DNA of 64,000 bases from Cyclobacteriaceae bacterium (GTDB lineage Bacteria > Bacteroidota > Bacteroidia > Cytophagales > Cyclobacteriaceae): contig JAFIEV010000067.1 in NCBI GenBank assembly GCA_020832305.1, forward strand, positions 124,001 through 188,000, written 5' to 3'. The notes beneath the pieces were generated by a model. That model saw nothing but the letters and a program-made list of their open reading frames with translations, was not told where the DNA came from and searched no databases. Shown here one piece after another: positions 18,547 through 27,331 of the stretch. Every line of letters starts with the position of its first letter. Position 1 is the first letter of the stretch. Both the position numbers and the translations under genes were made by a program.

Positions 18547-20721
18547 ATGGCTAAAACCATAATTATATCCAACAGGCTTCCAGTTAAAATTGAAAAAAAC
18601 GTTGATCAACTCAGCTATAAACCTTCTGAAGGAGGCCTGGCAACAGGCCTCGGATCTATTTATAAACAAGGGGAAAACGTATGGCTGGGCTGGCCCGGTC
18701 TGCACCTGCAGAAAAAAGAAGAACGGGAGGAAGTGACAAAACACCTGGCAAAAGAAAACATGGCGCCGGTTTTTCTTACTCCACAGGACATCAGTGATTA
18801 TTATGAAGGTTTTAGCAATTCTACCCTATGGCCAAATTTTCACTATTTTAATCAATACGCAATTTATGAACAAGGTCTGTATAATGCCTATGTAAGTGTA
18901 AATAAAAAGTTTTGTGATGAAGTGATAAAACTGGCCCAGCCCGATGATATCATTTGGATTCACGACTATCAGCTTCTACTATTACCTGAAATGGTCAGGA
19001 ATAAACTGCCCAATGTACAAATTGGCTTCTTTCTGCATATTCCTTTTCCATCCTATGAAGTTTTCAGGCTGTTGCCGTGGCGAAAAGAACTCTTGCATGG
19101 TATGTTGGGCGCTGACCTTATCGGCTTTCATACGTATGACGATATGAGGCACTTTCTCAGCTCGGTAAGTCGTCTGGTAGGCTTTAGCAATAGCGAAGGA
19201 CTTATAGATACCGGCAAAAGACTGATAGAAGTTGATTCGTTCCCCATGGGTATCGATTATGAAAGATTTTCCAATGCGGCAGCCTCTCCAAAGACCATAG
19301 AACAAGAAATAAAATACCGAACCTCACTTGGCGATCAACAATTAATTCTTTCGATCGACCGCCTGGACTATTCCAAAGGAATACCACAAAGGCTGCTGGC
19401 TTTTGAACTATTTTTAGAACGTCATCCTGAATACACACAAAGAGTATCTCTGATTCTCATTGTAGTGCCTTCGAGGGATAACGTAGGCAAATATCAGGAG
19501 CTCAAGGAAGAAGTAGACCTGTTGGTGGGCAGGATTAACGGTAACTATGGACGTATCAACTGGACTCCCATACATTACTTTTACCGTTCCTTTTCACTGG
19601 AAGCCCTTTCTGCTTTTTACCGGATGGCCCATGTTGCTATGGTAACCCCTATGCGCGACGGAATGAATCTGGTATGTAAGGAATATATTGCCAGTCGTCT
19701 TGACCAGAAAGGTGTGCTGATACTAAGTGAGATGGCAGGTGCCTCAAAAGAGTTGTCAGATGCCATACTTATTAACCCAAATAACATCAATCAAATGGTT
19801 GAGGCTATATATTCAGCATTAACCATGCCCGAAGAAGAACAGGTACGGCATATAAGTGTAATGCAGGAGAGCCTTAAAAGATACAATATACACCACTGGG
19901 TAAAAATGTTTATGCAGCGACTGGGATACATCAAAGAAATGCAAAAATCGCTGGCAACTAAAAATCTCGATACTTCGGCTATTAAGTTTGTCAAAAAAAC
20001 ATATAAAAACACCAAAAAGAGACTGTTGTTTCTCGATTACGATGGAACCCTAACCGGTTTCAAATCAAATCCACAATTATCTAAACCTGACCAGGAATTG
20101 CTCGATTTACTGGCACAATTGTGTGAAGACCCTCACAATCGCGTAATTATAATCAGTGGAAGAGACCGCCAAACCCTGGGCGCATGGATTGGGCACCTCC
20201 CTCTTGATGTGGTTGCTGAACACGGTGTCTGGTCAAGAGAATATGGCACTGAATGGACTACGGTTGATACCATGGTTGATACATGGAAAGATGAAATAAG
20301 AAGCACACTTGAACTCTATGTAAATCGTACGCCCGGTTCTTTTATCGAAGAGAAAGATTATTCCCTCGTATGGCACTACCGAAAAGTGGAAACTGGTCTT
20401 GGCGAATTGCGATCAAGGGAGTTGAGCAGCCACCTTAAATACCTGTCTACCAATAAAAATCTTCAGGTTTTAGAAGGAGATATGGTCGTTGAAATAAAGA
20501 GTGCCGCTGTGAATAAAGGGAAAACAGCTTTAAAGTGGCTTAGAAAGTTTGATCATGATTTTGTATTGGCAATTGGTGATGACTGGACTGACGAAGATAC
20601 TTTTAAGGTTATGCCTAAAGATGCCTTTTCTGTAAAAGTCGGATCAACCAGTTCAGCGGCCAACTACAATATCGACTCCTTTAAAGAAGTTAGGGCGTTT
20701 TTATGGGAATTAATGCGATAA
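18547..20721 (+). CDS. Bifunctional trehalose-6-phosphate synthase/phosphatase (OtsA-OtsB fusion)
   Basis: 724 residues. Residues 1 to about 480 are a GT20 synthase (OtsA) that makes trehalose-6-phosphate from UDP-glucose and glucose-6-phosphate: [51 protein letters not shown]. From about 490 comes a HAD phosphatase (OtsB) with LFLDYDGTL containing the nucleophile Asp, and [10 protein letters not shown]. Trehalose serves as an osmo- and desiccation protectant. The adjacent convergent GH15 gene is commonly found with it. The gene ends before a terminator shared with GH15. Confidence 0.93.
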   Translation: MAKTIIISNRLPVKIEKNVDQLSYKPSEGGLATGLGSIYKQGENVWLGWPGLHLQKKEEREEVTKHLAKENMAPVFLTPQDISDYYEGFSNSTLWPNFHYFNQYAIYEQGLYNAYVSVNKKFCDEVIKLAQPDDIIWIHDYQLLLLPEMVRNKLPNVQIGFFLHIPFPSYEVFRLLPWRKELLHGMLGADLIGFHTYDDMRHFLSSVSRLVGFSNSEGLIDTGKRLIEVDSFPMGIDYERFSNAAASPKTIEQEIKYRTSLGDQQLILSIDRLDYSKGIPQRLLAFELFLERHPEYTQRVSLILIVVPSRDNVGKYQELKEEVDLLVGRINGNYGRINWTPIHYFYRSFSLEALSAFYRMAHVAMVTPMRDGMNLVCKEYIASRLDQKGVLILSEMAGASKELSDAILINPNNINQMVEAIYSALTMPEEEQVRHISVMQESLKRYNIHHWVKMFMQRLGYIKEMQKSLATKNLDTSAIKFVKKTYKNTKKRLLFLDYDGTLTGFKSNPQLSKPDQELLDLLAQLCEDPHNRVIIISGRDRQTLGAWIGHLPLDVVAEHGVWSREYGTEWTTVDTMVDTWKDEIRSTLELYVNRTPGSFIEEKDYSLVWHYRKVETGLGELRSRELSSHLKYLSTNKNLQVLEGDMVVEIKSAAVNKGKTALKWLRKFDHDFVLAIGDDWTDEDTFKVMPKDAFSVKVGSTSSAANYNIDSFKEVRAFLWELMR

Positions 20722-20866
20722 AACCTTAATCAGAACTCCTTAAAAAAATCGCCTATCCCGTTGATTTATTTTATCAAATATTCTGAATTTACATTCTGGA
20801 TGCATTCTTTTTCAGCATTAGTCATTATTTACCATGCATTGGAAATTCAATTCTTATCTAATATAG

Positions 20867-20894
20867 AAAAGCCCCTTAATTAAAGGGGCTTTTT
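20867..20894. terminator. Bidirectional terminator between otsAB and GH15
   Basis: AAAAGCCCCTT (20867-20877) pairs with AAGGGGCTTTT (20883-20893) over a 5-base loop. It works for both strands. The GH15 stop codon (20882-20880) lies in the hairpin loop, an unusually tight arrangement. Confidence 0.9.
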
Positions 20895-22706
20895 AGATAT
20901 GCTTGTGGGTTCTGCACTATTGTAGAATACCGGGTGGTCAAGTTTCTTGGCAATACGGTATACAGCATTGACCAATCCTACATGACTGTAAGCCTGCGGA
21001 AAATTACCCCACTGACTTCCGGTTTTTGAATCGACATCTTCACTGAACAGCCCCAAATGGTTGCTGTATTTCATTAAGTTCTCAAACCTGGCTACCGCTT
21101 CATCGACCCGGCCAACCAATGCCAGGGCTTCCACATACCAAAATGAACAGACAAGGAATGTTGTTTCGGGCCTCCCGAAATCATCTTTATGCACATACCG
21201 GTAAAACAACCCCTCTTCAGACATTAATTCTTTCTCATGCGCAATAAGATGATCTCTCGCTCTCTGCGAATTGGGATCCAGATAATTCATCATAATCAAC
21301 TGAAGTGAACTTGCATCAAGATTTTTAGAACCTATAGCCTGGGTATAAACCCTTCGTTCAGAATCGTAGCAAGCTTCAATTTTTTCTACAGCAAATGCTT
21401 TCATTTGCCTTGCCAGGTGTGCCATTTTGGGATTATTCCTCGCTTCGGCTATTTCCAGGGCAGCACATGCTCCCGCCCAGTGAAATAGGTATGTATAACA
21501 ATGATATTGAGCAAATTCCCTAAACTCCCAAAGGCCGGCATCTGGTTCATTCATTGTCATACTGATCATTTCCAGCGTATCATAAAGCAAATCTTCTGAA
21601 TGCGATCTTTCAGAATAGATAAATCGTTTGTCAACATACAAGGGCAATAGAGAAATGAGCACCTGACCGTATACATCATTTTGTTTATGCGTGTATGCCT
21701 GATTACCTATTCGAACAGGATTATTTCCCTGATATCCTTCGAGGTGGTCGGCAATTACCTCATCAATGGTCGATTCCCCATTGATACGGTAAAGAGGTTG
21801 AAACCGGCCTGTACGGTTGCTGTAAATATTGGCAATAAAATTAAAATACCTTTCCATTTCCTCAAAATGCCCGATATTGTTAAAGGCATTGAGCGTATAA
21901 TAGGTATCCCGCATCCAACAGTAGCGGTAATCCCAGCAGCGACCACTGCCAGGCGCTTCCGGCAGTGAAGTGGTGGTTGCAGCAATAATGGCACCTGTAT
22001 CCTCATACTGATGAATTTTCAGCACGAGGGCAGAGCGAATTACTTCTTCCTGATAAAATTTACTGATGCTGGTACTTTTTACCCATCTTCTCCAATATCG
22101 CAGTGTTTGCCGGTAAAATTCCTCCGCAGTACTTTCCAATGGTGCCTCCAGAGGCGAGCCATAAGTCAATACCAGGTACTTGGTTTCATTTATAACCACT
22201 GGAACATCTGAATTGATATACGTAAGCGATATATTGGTAGTCAATCTCACATCCTTTTCAAGCCCAGAAAAATCAATATGATTACTCCCTTCATTGGCAA
22301 CAGGTAGCTTTTTTCCGTAATCACCTACTGGTTTACACCGCACCAGAATACGCGGCGAACCCGACAGTGGCTCAATTTTTCGTATGAGCATTAATGGCCT
22401 GAAATATCGCTCATAATTGTAAAACCTTGGAGCAAAATCGGTAACCCTATAACTCCCATCTGCACTCTCTACCTCTGTTCTTAATATGTTGGTGTTCTCG
22501 ATATAATATTGCCTTGTTTCAAAAGACTCATGACATGGAGCCAGTGAAAACTCCCCACCTTTCTGTGAATCTATAAGGCTTCCAAAAATAAAACTGCTGT
22601 CAAACCTTGGCCAACACATCCAAACCACGTTGGTATGTTTATCAATGCCTGCCAAAAAACCGCAATTCCCAATAACCCCAAAATTGTATTCGTGTCTGCT
22701 GCTCAT
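20880..22706 (-). CDS. Glycoside hydrolase family 15 (glucoamylase/trehalase-like)
   Basis: 608 residues, cytoplasmic (no signal peptide). The N-terminal beta-sandwich starts with IGNCGFLAGIDKHTNVVWMCWPRFDS. The (alpha/alpha)6 barrel has RCWDYRYCWMRDT, MNEPDAGLWEFRE with a likely catalytic Glu, and GLFYRYVHKDDFGRPETTFLVCSFW. GH15 enzymes release glucose from alpha-glucans, and some act on trehalose. Together with the convergent OtsA-OtsB gene it suggests trehalose or alpha-glucan turnover. Which activity this enzyme has cannot be decided from motifs. Confidence 0.88.
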   Translation of the reverse strand: MSSRHEYNFGVIGNCGFLAGIDKHTNVVWMCWPRFDSSFIFGSLIDSQKGGEFSLAPCHESFETRQYYIENTNILRTEVESADGSYRVTDFAPRFYNYERYFRPLMLIRKIEPLSGSPRILVRCKPVGDYGKKLPVANEGSNHIDFSGLEKDVRLTTNISLTYINSDVPVVINETKYLVLTYGSPLEAPLESTAEEFYRQTLRYWRRWVKSTSISKFYQEEVIRSALVLKIHQYEDTGAIIAATTTSLPEAPGSGRCWDYRYCWMRDTYYTLNAFNNIGHFEEMERYFNFIANIYSNRTGRFQPLYRINGESTIDEVIADHLEGYQGNNPVRIGNQAYTHKQNDVYGQVLISLLPLYVDKRFIYSERSHSEDLLYDTLEMISMTMNEPDAGLWEFREFAQYHCYTYLFHWAGACAALEIAEARNNPKMAHLARQMKAFAVEKIEACYDSERRVYTQAIGSKNLDASSLQLIMMNYLDPNSQRARDHLIAHEKELMSEEGLFYRYVHKDDFGRPETTFLVCSFWYVEALALVGRVDEAVARFENLMKYSNHLGLFSEDVDSKTGSQWGNFPQAYSHVGLVNAVYRIAKKLDHPVFYNSAEPTSISKKPL

Positions 22707-22741
22707 ATCTGTTTTTTTTGTAAAGCCATAAAGACAAGCTG

Positions 22742-22775
22742 CAAATAAAAGGAATACTTATTAATTGAGGCCAAA
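22742..22775 (-). promoter_or_regulatory. Putative promoter of the GH15 gene
   Basis: On the minus strand: TTTG (22775-22772), a 22-base spacer, TTTATTTG (22749-22742; 7 of 8). It lies 36 bases before the start. The rest of the 308-base gap to the M48 gene shows no gene-like frame; the 61-codon plus-strand frame at 22870 has no protein-like features. Confidence 0.4.
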
Positions 22776-23014
22776 GTATGACAGAAAAAAGGCATTATTC
22801 AAGAATGAAATTTGAAAATGAACAAGCAATATGCGATCTGTGCCTAAAAAACTATTGTGAACGCATTGTATGAATTTTGTCCCTGGAGTAAAAAATCAGG
22901 AAGCTTTTCTGAGGATTAACAAGGATATTAAAAAAACTAATTATCCTGTAAATCATCGAAAAAACTTCCCAATCACAATTTTAAGGAACCGCAGATGTTT
23001 TCCTTTATATGATA

Positions 23015-23818
23015 TTAATTCCTCGGTTTATAGTATTTCATCGCTTCCGGCATAGCAGCGTTGAGGTCGTTTATCCTTCGCTGATCAGAAGGGTGTGTTG
23101 ATACAAACTCAGGAGGTTTAGCACCACCCGATAGCGCTGACATTCTCTGCCAGAATTCAGGTGCAGAACTGGGATGATAACCTGCCATAGCCATAAAAAT
23201 CAACCCCATACGATCGGCTTCTGACTCATGAAGACGACTGAATGGCAAAATAGCTCCATAGGTACTGCCAAGTGCAAATGCTGTATTAAAGAGCTGTCGT
23301 GTTGCCTCAGGCTTTTCTGCAAGGGCTACCGACAAAGCCGCGCCACCAAATTGCTGAGCCAGGCCCTGACTCATTCTTTCGCGACCATGATTAGCTACAG
23401 CATGTGCCACTTCATGTCCCATAACTACCGCTACACCATCTTCATCTTTACAAACCGGCAAAATGCCTGTGTAAAACACCACCTTGCCTCCTGGCATACA
23501 CCAGGCATTGACAATATCTTCGTCGATCAGTCTGAATTCCCACTCATAGCCATTTAAATGACTTGACATATTATTGTCTGCCATATATTGTTCGACAGCT
23601 TTCTGGATATTCTCACCAACCCTCTTCACCATAAGCGCTTCTGGCGTATTGGTAAGCACCTTACCTTCAGAAAGAACCTGGCTATAACTGGTGTAACTCA
23701 GAGGAAGAATTTCTGAATTGGGGATTATCGCCAATTGCCTTCTTCCGGTCATCGGGACGGTAGCACAGGCATAGATAAACAAGCCGGCCAGTGCATACGC
23801 AAAAATGTGTTTTAACAT
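23015..23818 (-). CDS. M48 family zinc metallopeptidase, lipoprotein
   Basis: 267 residues. The lipobox FIYAC has Cys18, so it is probably lipid-anchored in the periplasm. The zinc motif HEVAH lies in VVMGHEVAHAVANHG (about 136-150), and the third ligand Glu in HESEADRMG (about 200). The conserved PVTGRRQL-type segment near the N-terminus (VPMTGRRQLAIIP) and the C-terminal STHPSDQRRI mark the LoiP/BepA-like subgroup, proteases that clear misassembled outer-membrane proteins. It is monocistronic. Confidence 0.92.
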   Translation of the reverse strand: MLKHIFAYALAGLFIYACATVPMTGRRQLAIIPNSEILPLSYTSYSQVLSEGKVLTNTPEALMVKRVGENIQKAVEQYMADNNMSSHLNGYEWEFRLIDEDIVNAWCMPGGKVVFYTGILPVCKDEDGVAVVMGHEVAHAVANHGRERMSQGLAQQFGGAALSVALAEKPEATRQLFNTAFALGSTYGAILPFSRLHESEADRMGLIFMAMAGYHPSSAPEFWQRMSALSGGAKPPEFVSTHPSDQRRINDLNAAMPEAMKYYKPRN

Positions 23819-23866
23819 ATTGATTGTGTTTTATTAATAAAGTTTTCTAAAGCGCATATCTTTTCA

Positions 23867-23899
23867 CAAAATTAAAGGTGCAAATTAAACATTCACAAA
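23867..23899 (-). promoter_or_regulatory. Promoter of the M48 peptidase gene
   Basis: On the minus strand: TTTG (23899-23896), a 21-base spacer, TAATTTTG (23874-23867; perfect). Predicted start near 23860, leader about 40 bases. Confidence 0.65.
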
Positions 23900-23917
23900 A
23901 GAATAATCAGTACCGAT

Positions 23918-23947
23918 TTTGTCAATTTTATTTATCCTGTATATTTT
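23918..23947 (+). promoter_or_regulatory. Putative promoter of the FAH-fold gene
   Basis: TTTG (23918-23921), an 18-base spacer, TATATTTT (23940-23947; 7 of 8). It is divergent from the M48 promoter, only about 20 bases away. Confidence 0.45.
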
Positions 23948-23969
23948 GCCCCAGCAAATTTGAGACCAT

Positions 23970-24581
23970 ATGAAAATTCTAGCCATTGGACGCAATTATA
24001 CTGAACATATTAAAGAGCTGAATAATGAAACCCCGGATGCACCTGTAATATTTTTTAAGCCAGATTCAGCCTTATTGGTAAATAACAAGCCTTTGTATTA
24101 TCCTGAATTTACGAGGGATCTTCATTATGAGGTGGAAATAGTATTGAAAATCTGCAAACACGGCAGGCATATTGATCCTCACTTTGCCCACAAATACTAC
24201 AATGAAATTGCTGTAGGCATCGATTTTACCGCCCGTGATATTCAGCAAAAAGCCAAAGAGAAAGGCTTGCCCTGGACGCTGGCTAAAGGTTTCGACGGAT
24301 CTGCCCCAGTCTCCCGGTTTGTCAGCAAAGAAAAATTTGAAGACCTGGCAAACATCCATTTTTCACTTACAATAGATGGTAAAGAACGTCAACGTGGAAA
24401 TACCGGGATGATGATCCACAGTTTTGATCAAATAATTGCGTATATTTCACAGTTTATTACTTTAAAGAAGGGAGATCTGATTTTTACCGGTACACCAGAG
24501 GGGGTTGGCCCGGTACAGATAGGGAACACACTGGAAGCTTATATCGAAAATGAAAAAATGCTTGAAGTTGAGATTAAATAA
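23970..24581 (+). CDS. Fumarylacetoacetate hydrolase family protein
   Basis: 203 residues, the short single-domain FAH fold. Features: KILAIGRNYTEH, VIFFKPDSALL, HYEVEIVLKI (metal-binding Glu pair), GIDFTARDIQ, WTLAKGFDGSAPVS and the C-terminal GDLIFTGTPEGVGPV. Such proteins act on acylpyruvates or oxaloacetate (acylpyruvase or oxaloacetate decarboxylase), or as isomerase/hydrolases in aromatic catabolism. No catabolic genes surround it, so a metabolite-repair role is more likely. Its end overlaps the next gene by 32 bases, so the two are translated from one message. Confidence 0.85.
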   Translation: MKILAIGRNYTEHIKELNNETPDAPVIFFKPDSALLVNNKPLYYPEFTRDLHYEVEIVLKICKHGRHIDPHFAHKYYNEIAVGIDFTARDIQQKAKEKGLPWTLAKGFDGSAPVSRFVSKEKFEDLANIHFSLTIDGKERQRGNTGMMIHSFDQIIAYISQFITLKKGDLIFTGTPEGVGPVQIGNTLEAYIENEKMLEVEIK

Positions 24582-26484
24582 ATTAAACATATTTTTTTGT
24601 GCCTCTTTATATCTGGTTTTCGCGACACCGTTAAAAGCACAAATCCAAAATGAATATCTTTTTCCGATTAATCCTGGTTCGCAAAATTTTCTGGCAGGTA
24701 CTTTGGGTGAACTACGCACAAGCCATTTTCATGCTGGTATTGATGTGCGTACAGGAGGTGTAACTGGTCTGCCTGTTTATGCTTCTGCCGATGGTTATGT
24801 AAGCCGGTTAAAAGTTTCGGGCACCGGTTATGGATATGTTTTATATGTCGAGCATCCAAAACCAGGCACTTCCACAGTATACGCCCACCTCGATGCCTTC
24901 AATGAAACCATTGCCAGATGGGTGCGCAATGAACAATACCGTGCAAAAAAATTTGAAATGGAATTTTTTCCGACAGCTGATATTTTTCCGGTTAAAAAAG
25001 GAGATATAATCGGTTACGCAGGCAATACCGGAAGTTCATCGGGCCCACATTTGCATTATGAACTCAGAGATTCCCGTTCACGACCTATCGATCCTTTGAG
25101 ATTAGGATTTAATGAAATTAAAGATAACATATCCCCTATCGTACAAATGATGGCCCTAAAAACCCTGGACAAAGAATCCAGAATTTACGGTCAATTTGGC
25201 TTGTTTGAATTTAACCCTGCCCGTTCCGGATCCTCTTATAAGGTAGCACAGACCATTCCGGTATATGGTCGCATTGGCATCATGTTTATGGGATATGATC
25301 AACTCAATGGATCTGCCAATCGAACAGGCATCCCTCAAATAGAACTATATTGTGATGGAAAAAAACTTATGCGTATCGATATCCACGCCATTCCTTTTAA
25401 TGAAAATCGTCAAATACTGGTCTATCGTGACCACAGCATGAAAGATATGGCTAACAAAAGCTATCAGAAACTTTATATTGACAAGGGAAATACGCTGGAC
25501 ATTTTCTACGATTATGATGAGCACAAAGGTGAGCTCCATATTTTAGATACCCTCACCCATAACATTGAAATACGTTTGCAAGATGTGCATGGGAACCAAA
25601 GCTTCATCAATTTTTCAGTTAAAGGCCAGATACCGGAAAGTAATATTGTAAGGGCCCAGCATCCTTTTCGCTATGCTGAACAAAAGGTAGATGGCCACAC
25701 ACTTGTTCTGATGCAGAGAGGAGAGCTTACCGATACCGCTATGGTTTACCTTAAAAGAAGAAGGTTCCCAATGGCCCCAGACTTTCGCGTTGAAAATACA
25801 CTAACATATTTATGGGACCTTCGCAGAGGCATCCCAGATTCAATCAAAACATCTTCAAAAACAATAATACCTCAAGCATCAATTATGATTCCCTCGGGCA
25901 GGCAATTCAGGTATTATCACTCCCGCATTGAACTATCCTTCCAAAAAGAAAGCTTGTTTGACAGCGCCTACATTGAAGTAGGGTCATTTTTTCATAAAAA
26001 AACAACATCAGACAGTCTTGAGTATTTCATGATCGGCGAAAGCAGTATACCTCTTTTCCGCAATTTCAGCGCTACGGTCAATCCTTCTGTAATGCCTCCA
26101 AACAAGAGAAAAACTTCGGTATACAGTACAAACAATTTTACGAGATTCAGTTACCGGGGCGGCCAATGGGATAATAATAAAATTACTTTTCGCAGTACTG
26201 AATTTGGTAAATTTGTTTTACTTACCGACACCATTCCTCCGGAAATAAGGGTTGCAAATATTAACAGAAATTTTCTCGCTTTTTATATAAGTGACCGCCT
26301 GTCAGGAATTAAAGACTATGATCTCTACGTCGATGGAGAATGGGTATTGATGAACCACGACCCAAAAAGAAATTATATCTACTCAGAAAAAATTGATGAT
26401 AATAAACCTTTCAAAGGAAAATTAGAACTAAAAGTCAGGGATATGGTTGATAATGAAAAGATATATGTAACCCAAATCCCATAA
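24550..26484 (+). CDS. M23 family peptidase (secreted peptidoglycan hydrolase-like)
   Basis: 644 residues with a signal peptide (about 1-29). The LytM/M23 domain is at about 35-180: FHAGIDVRTGG gives the HxxxD zinc ligands, and GNTGSSSGPHLHYELRD the HxH. The remaining 450 residues are beta-rich Ig-like repeats with conserved DLYVDGEWV near the end, common to long Bacteroidota M23 proteins. It probably cuts peptidoglycan cross-bridges or activates amidases in the periplasm. Translation starts inside the FAH gene. The ATG at 24550 is followed by a normal signal peptide, so the overlap is real. bcp follows after 5 bases. Confidence 0.88.
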   Translation: MKKCLKLRLNKLNIFFCASLYLVFATPLKAQIQNEYLFPINPGSQNFLAGTLGELRTSHFHAGIDVRTGGVTGLPVYASADGYVSRLKVSGTGYGYVLYVEHPKPGTSTVYAHLDAFNETIARWVRNEQYRAKKFEMEFFPTADIFPVKKGDIIGYAGNTGSSSGPHLHYELRDSRSRPIDPLRLGFNEIKDNISPIVQMMALKTLDKESRIYGQFGLFEFNPARSGSSYKVAQTIPVYGRIGIMFMGYDQLNGSANRTGIPQIELYCDGKKLMRIDIHAIPFNENRQILVYRDHSMKDMANKSYQKLYIDKGNTLDIFYDYDEHKGELHILDTLTHNIEIRLQDVHGNQSFINFSVKGQIPESNIVRAQHPFRYAEQKVDGHTLVLMQRGELTDTAMVYLKRRRFPMAPDFRVENTLTYLWDLRRGIPDSIKTSSKTIIPQASIMIPSGRQFRYYHSRIELSFQKESLFDSAYIEVGSFFHKKTTSDSLEYFMIGESSIPLFRNFSATVNPSVMPPNKRKTSVYSTNNFTRFSYRGGQWDNNKITFRSTEFGKFVLLTDTIPPEIRVANINRNFLAFYISDRLSGIKDYDLYVDGEWVLMNHDPKRNYIYSEKIDDNKPFKGKLELKVRDMVDNEKIYVTQIP

Positions 26485-26489
26485 CAAAT

Positions 26490-26939
26490 ATGACATTAAA
26501 AGCTGGAGACAAAGCCCCTGAATTTGAGGGCAAAGATCAAAATGGCAACATTATCAAACTCAGTGATTTTGCCGGTAAAAAAGTTGTTCTATATTTTTAT
26601 CCAAAAGACAATACTCCCGGATGTACCGCACAAGCCTGCAATTTGAGAGATAATTACGAGGCCCTGCAAAAACAGGGTTATGTGGTAATTGGGATAAGTA
26701 CAGATTCAGAAAAATCGCATCAGAATTTTATCAATAAGTATCAATTGCCATTTAGCTTGATCGCCGATACTGAAAAATCTATTCACGAACAGTATGGAAC
26801 TTGGCAGGAAAAATCAATGTATGGCAAGAAATACATGGGAACTGCACGTATTACCTTCATAATCAATGAAAATGGTATGATTGAGGAAGTAATTGAAAAG
26901 GTTAAAACCAAAGATCATACTGAACAAATCGTAAAATGA
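26490..26939 (+). CDS. bcp: Thioredoxin-dependent thiol peroxidase (Bcp/PrxQ)
   Basis: 149 residues. A peroxiredoxin of the PrxQ type that reduces hydrogen peroxide and alkyl hydroperoxides, using thioredoxin to recycle. The catalytic sequence DNTPGCTAQACNLRD has the peroxidatic Cys45 and a resolving Cys50, the classic five-residue spacing. The downstream GTARITFIIN is conserved. It is the third gene of the FAH / M23 / bcp unit, which ends in a strong terminator at 26954-26990. The role is oxidative-stress defence in the cytoplasm. Confidence 0.95.
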   Translation: MTLKAGDKAPEFEGKDQNGNIIKLSDFAGKKVVLYFYPKDNTPGCTAQACNLRDNYEALQKQGYVVIGISTDSEKSHQNFINKYQLPFSLIADTEKSIHEQYGTWQEKSMYGKKYMGTARITFIINENGMIEEVIEKVKTKDHTEQIVK

Positions 26940-26953
26940 TCCTGGCTGCATAT

Positions 26954-26990
26954 CAGAAAAAAAGGCTTCCTGAATCAGGAAGCCTTTTTT
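26954..26990. terminator. Bidirectional terminator after bcp and after the tRNA-like pair
   Basis: GGCTTCCTG and CAGGAAGCC form a 9-bp stem with A-run and T-run flanks on both sides. It serves the plus-strand bcp unit and the minus-strand RNA pair that ends at 27014. Confidence 0.92.
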
Positions 26991-27013
26991 ATTTAGATTT
27001 TTATAATAATCTG

Positions 27014-27138
27014 CTGTAGAGGAAGGATTCGAACCTCCATGGGGCAGTTAGCCGAACGACTGATCAACTCGATCGGTTTATCCTGAACTCCCCACCCCCG
27101 AGACAGGAGGGCATGTCTGCCAGTTTCATCACTCTACA
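27014..27138 (-). tRNA. tRNA-like RNA copy A, class II fold, GUC anticodon loop, 56-nt variable region
   Basis: 125 nt read on the minus strand. Acceptor TGTAGAG pairs with CTCTACA (7 bp). U8, a D-arm with 3-bp ATG/CAT and an 11-nt loop containing GG and AGA, anticodon stem CCCTC/GGGGG with loop CTGTCTC (GUC at 27104-27102), T-arm GGAGG/CCTTC with loop TTCGAAT. All invariant tertiary bases are present (U8, A14, G18-G19, A21, U33, TTC, A58). The discriminator is G; no CCA is encoded. Between the anticodon and T stems lie 56 nt closed by TGGGG/CCCCA. The D-arm spacing is that of tRNA-Leu. U at position 37 and U1-A72 are odd. A canonical tRNA-Asp would have a short variable loop, so this is not one. 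Confidence 0.65.
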
Positions 27139-27165
27139 ATATGTATTTTCAAAGAACTAAAGCTG

Positions 27166-27290
27166 CTGTAGGGGAAGGATTCGAACCTCCATGGAGCGGT
27201 TAGCCGCATGCCTGATCAACACACACGATTTTTTCCGAACTCTCCACCCCCGAGACAGGAGGGTATGTCTGCCAGTTTCATCACCCTACA
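27166..27290 (-). tRNA. tRNA-like RNA copy B, paralogue of copy A
   Basis: 125 nt, exactly the length of copy A, 27 bases upstream of it in transcription order. Acceptor TGTAGGG/CCCTACA and variable-arm base TGGAG/CTCCA each differ from copy A by a base-pair exchange (A-T to G-C and G-C to A-T), so pairing is kept. D-arm, anticodon loop CTGTCTC (GUC), T-arm and discriminator G are identical to copy A. The variable region is again 56 nt but differs in most positions outside conserved blocks (AGTTC, GTTGATCAG, CGGCTAAC). The two copies are probably processed from one transcript. Confidence 0.65.
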
Positions 27291-27323
27291 ATACGAACAA
27301 GCCACATGCTTATATTGTTACGA

Positions 27324-27331
27324 CAAAGCTA
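27324..27331 (-). promoter_or_regulatory. Putative -7 element of the tRNA-like pair
   Basis: TAGCTTTG on the minus strand, a perfect TAnnTTTG; the -33 box is not clear. A transcript would start near 27317 and run about 27 nt into copy B. The remaining 320 bases up to the K+ channel gene (27332-27652) show A/T-rich DNA and no gene. Confidence 0.5.

Noticed and set aside
22870-23055. 61-codon plus-strand frame between GH15 and M48 genes
   Set aside because: It overlaps the M48 coding end, has no motif or promoter and looks random.
27014-27290. tRNA genes as the edge of a genomic island
   Set aside because: No integrase, no direct repeat of the 3' end and no change in composition nearby.
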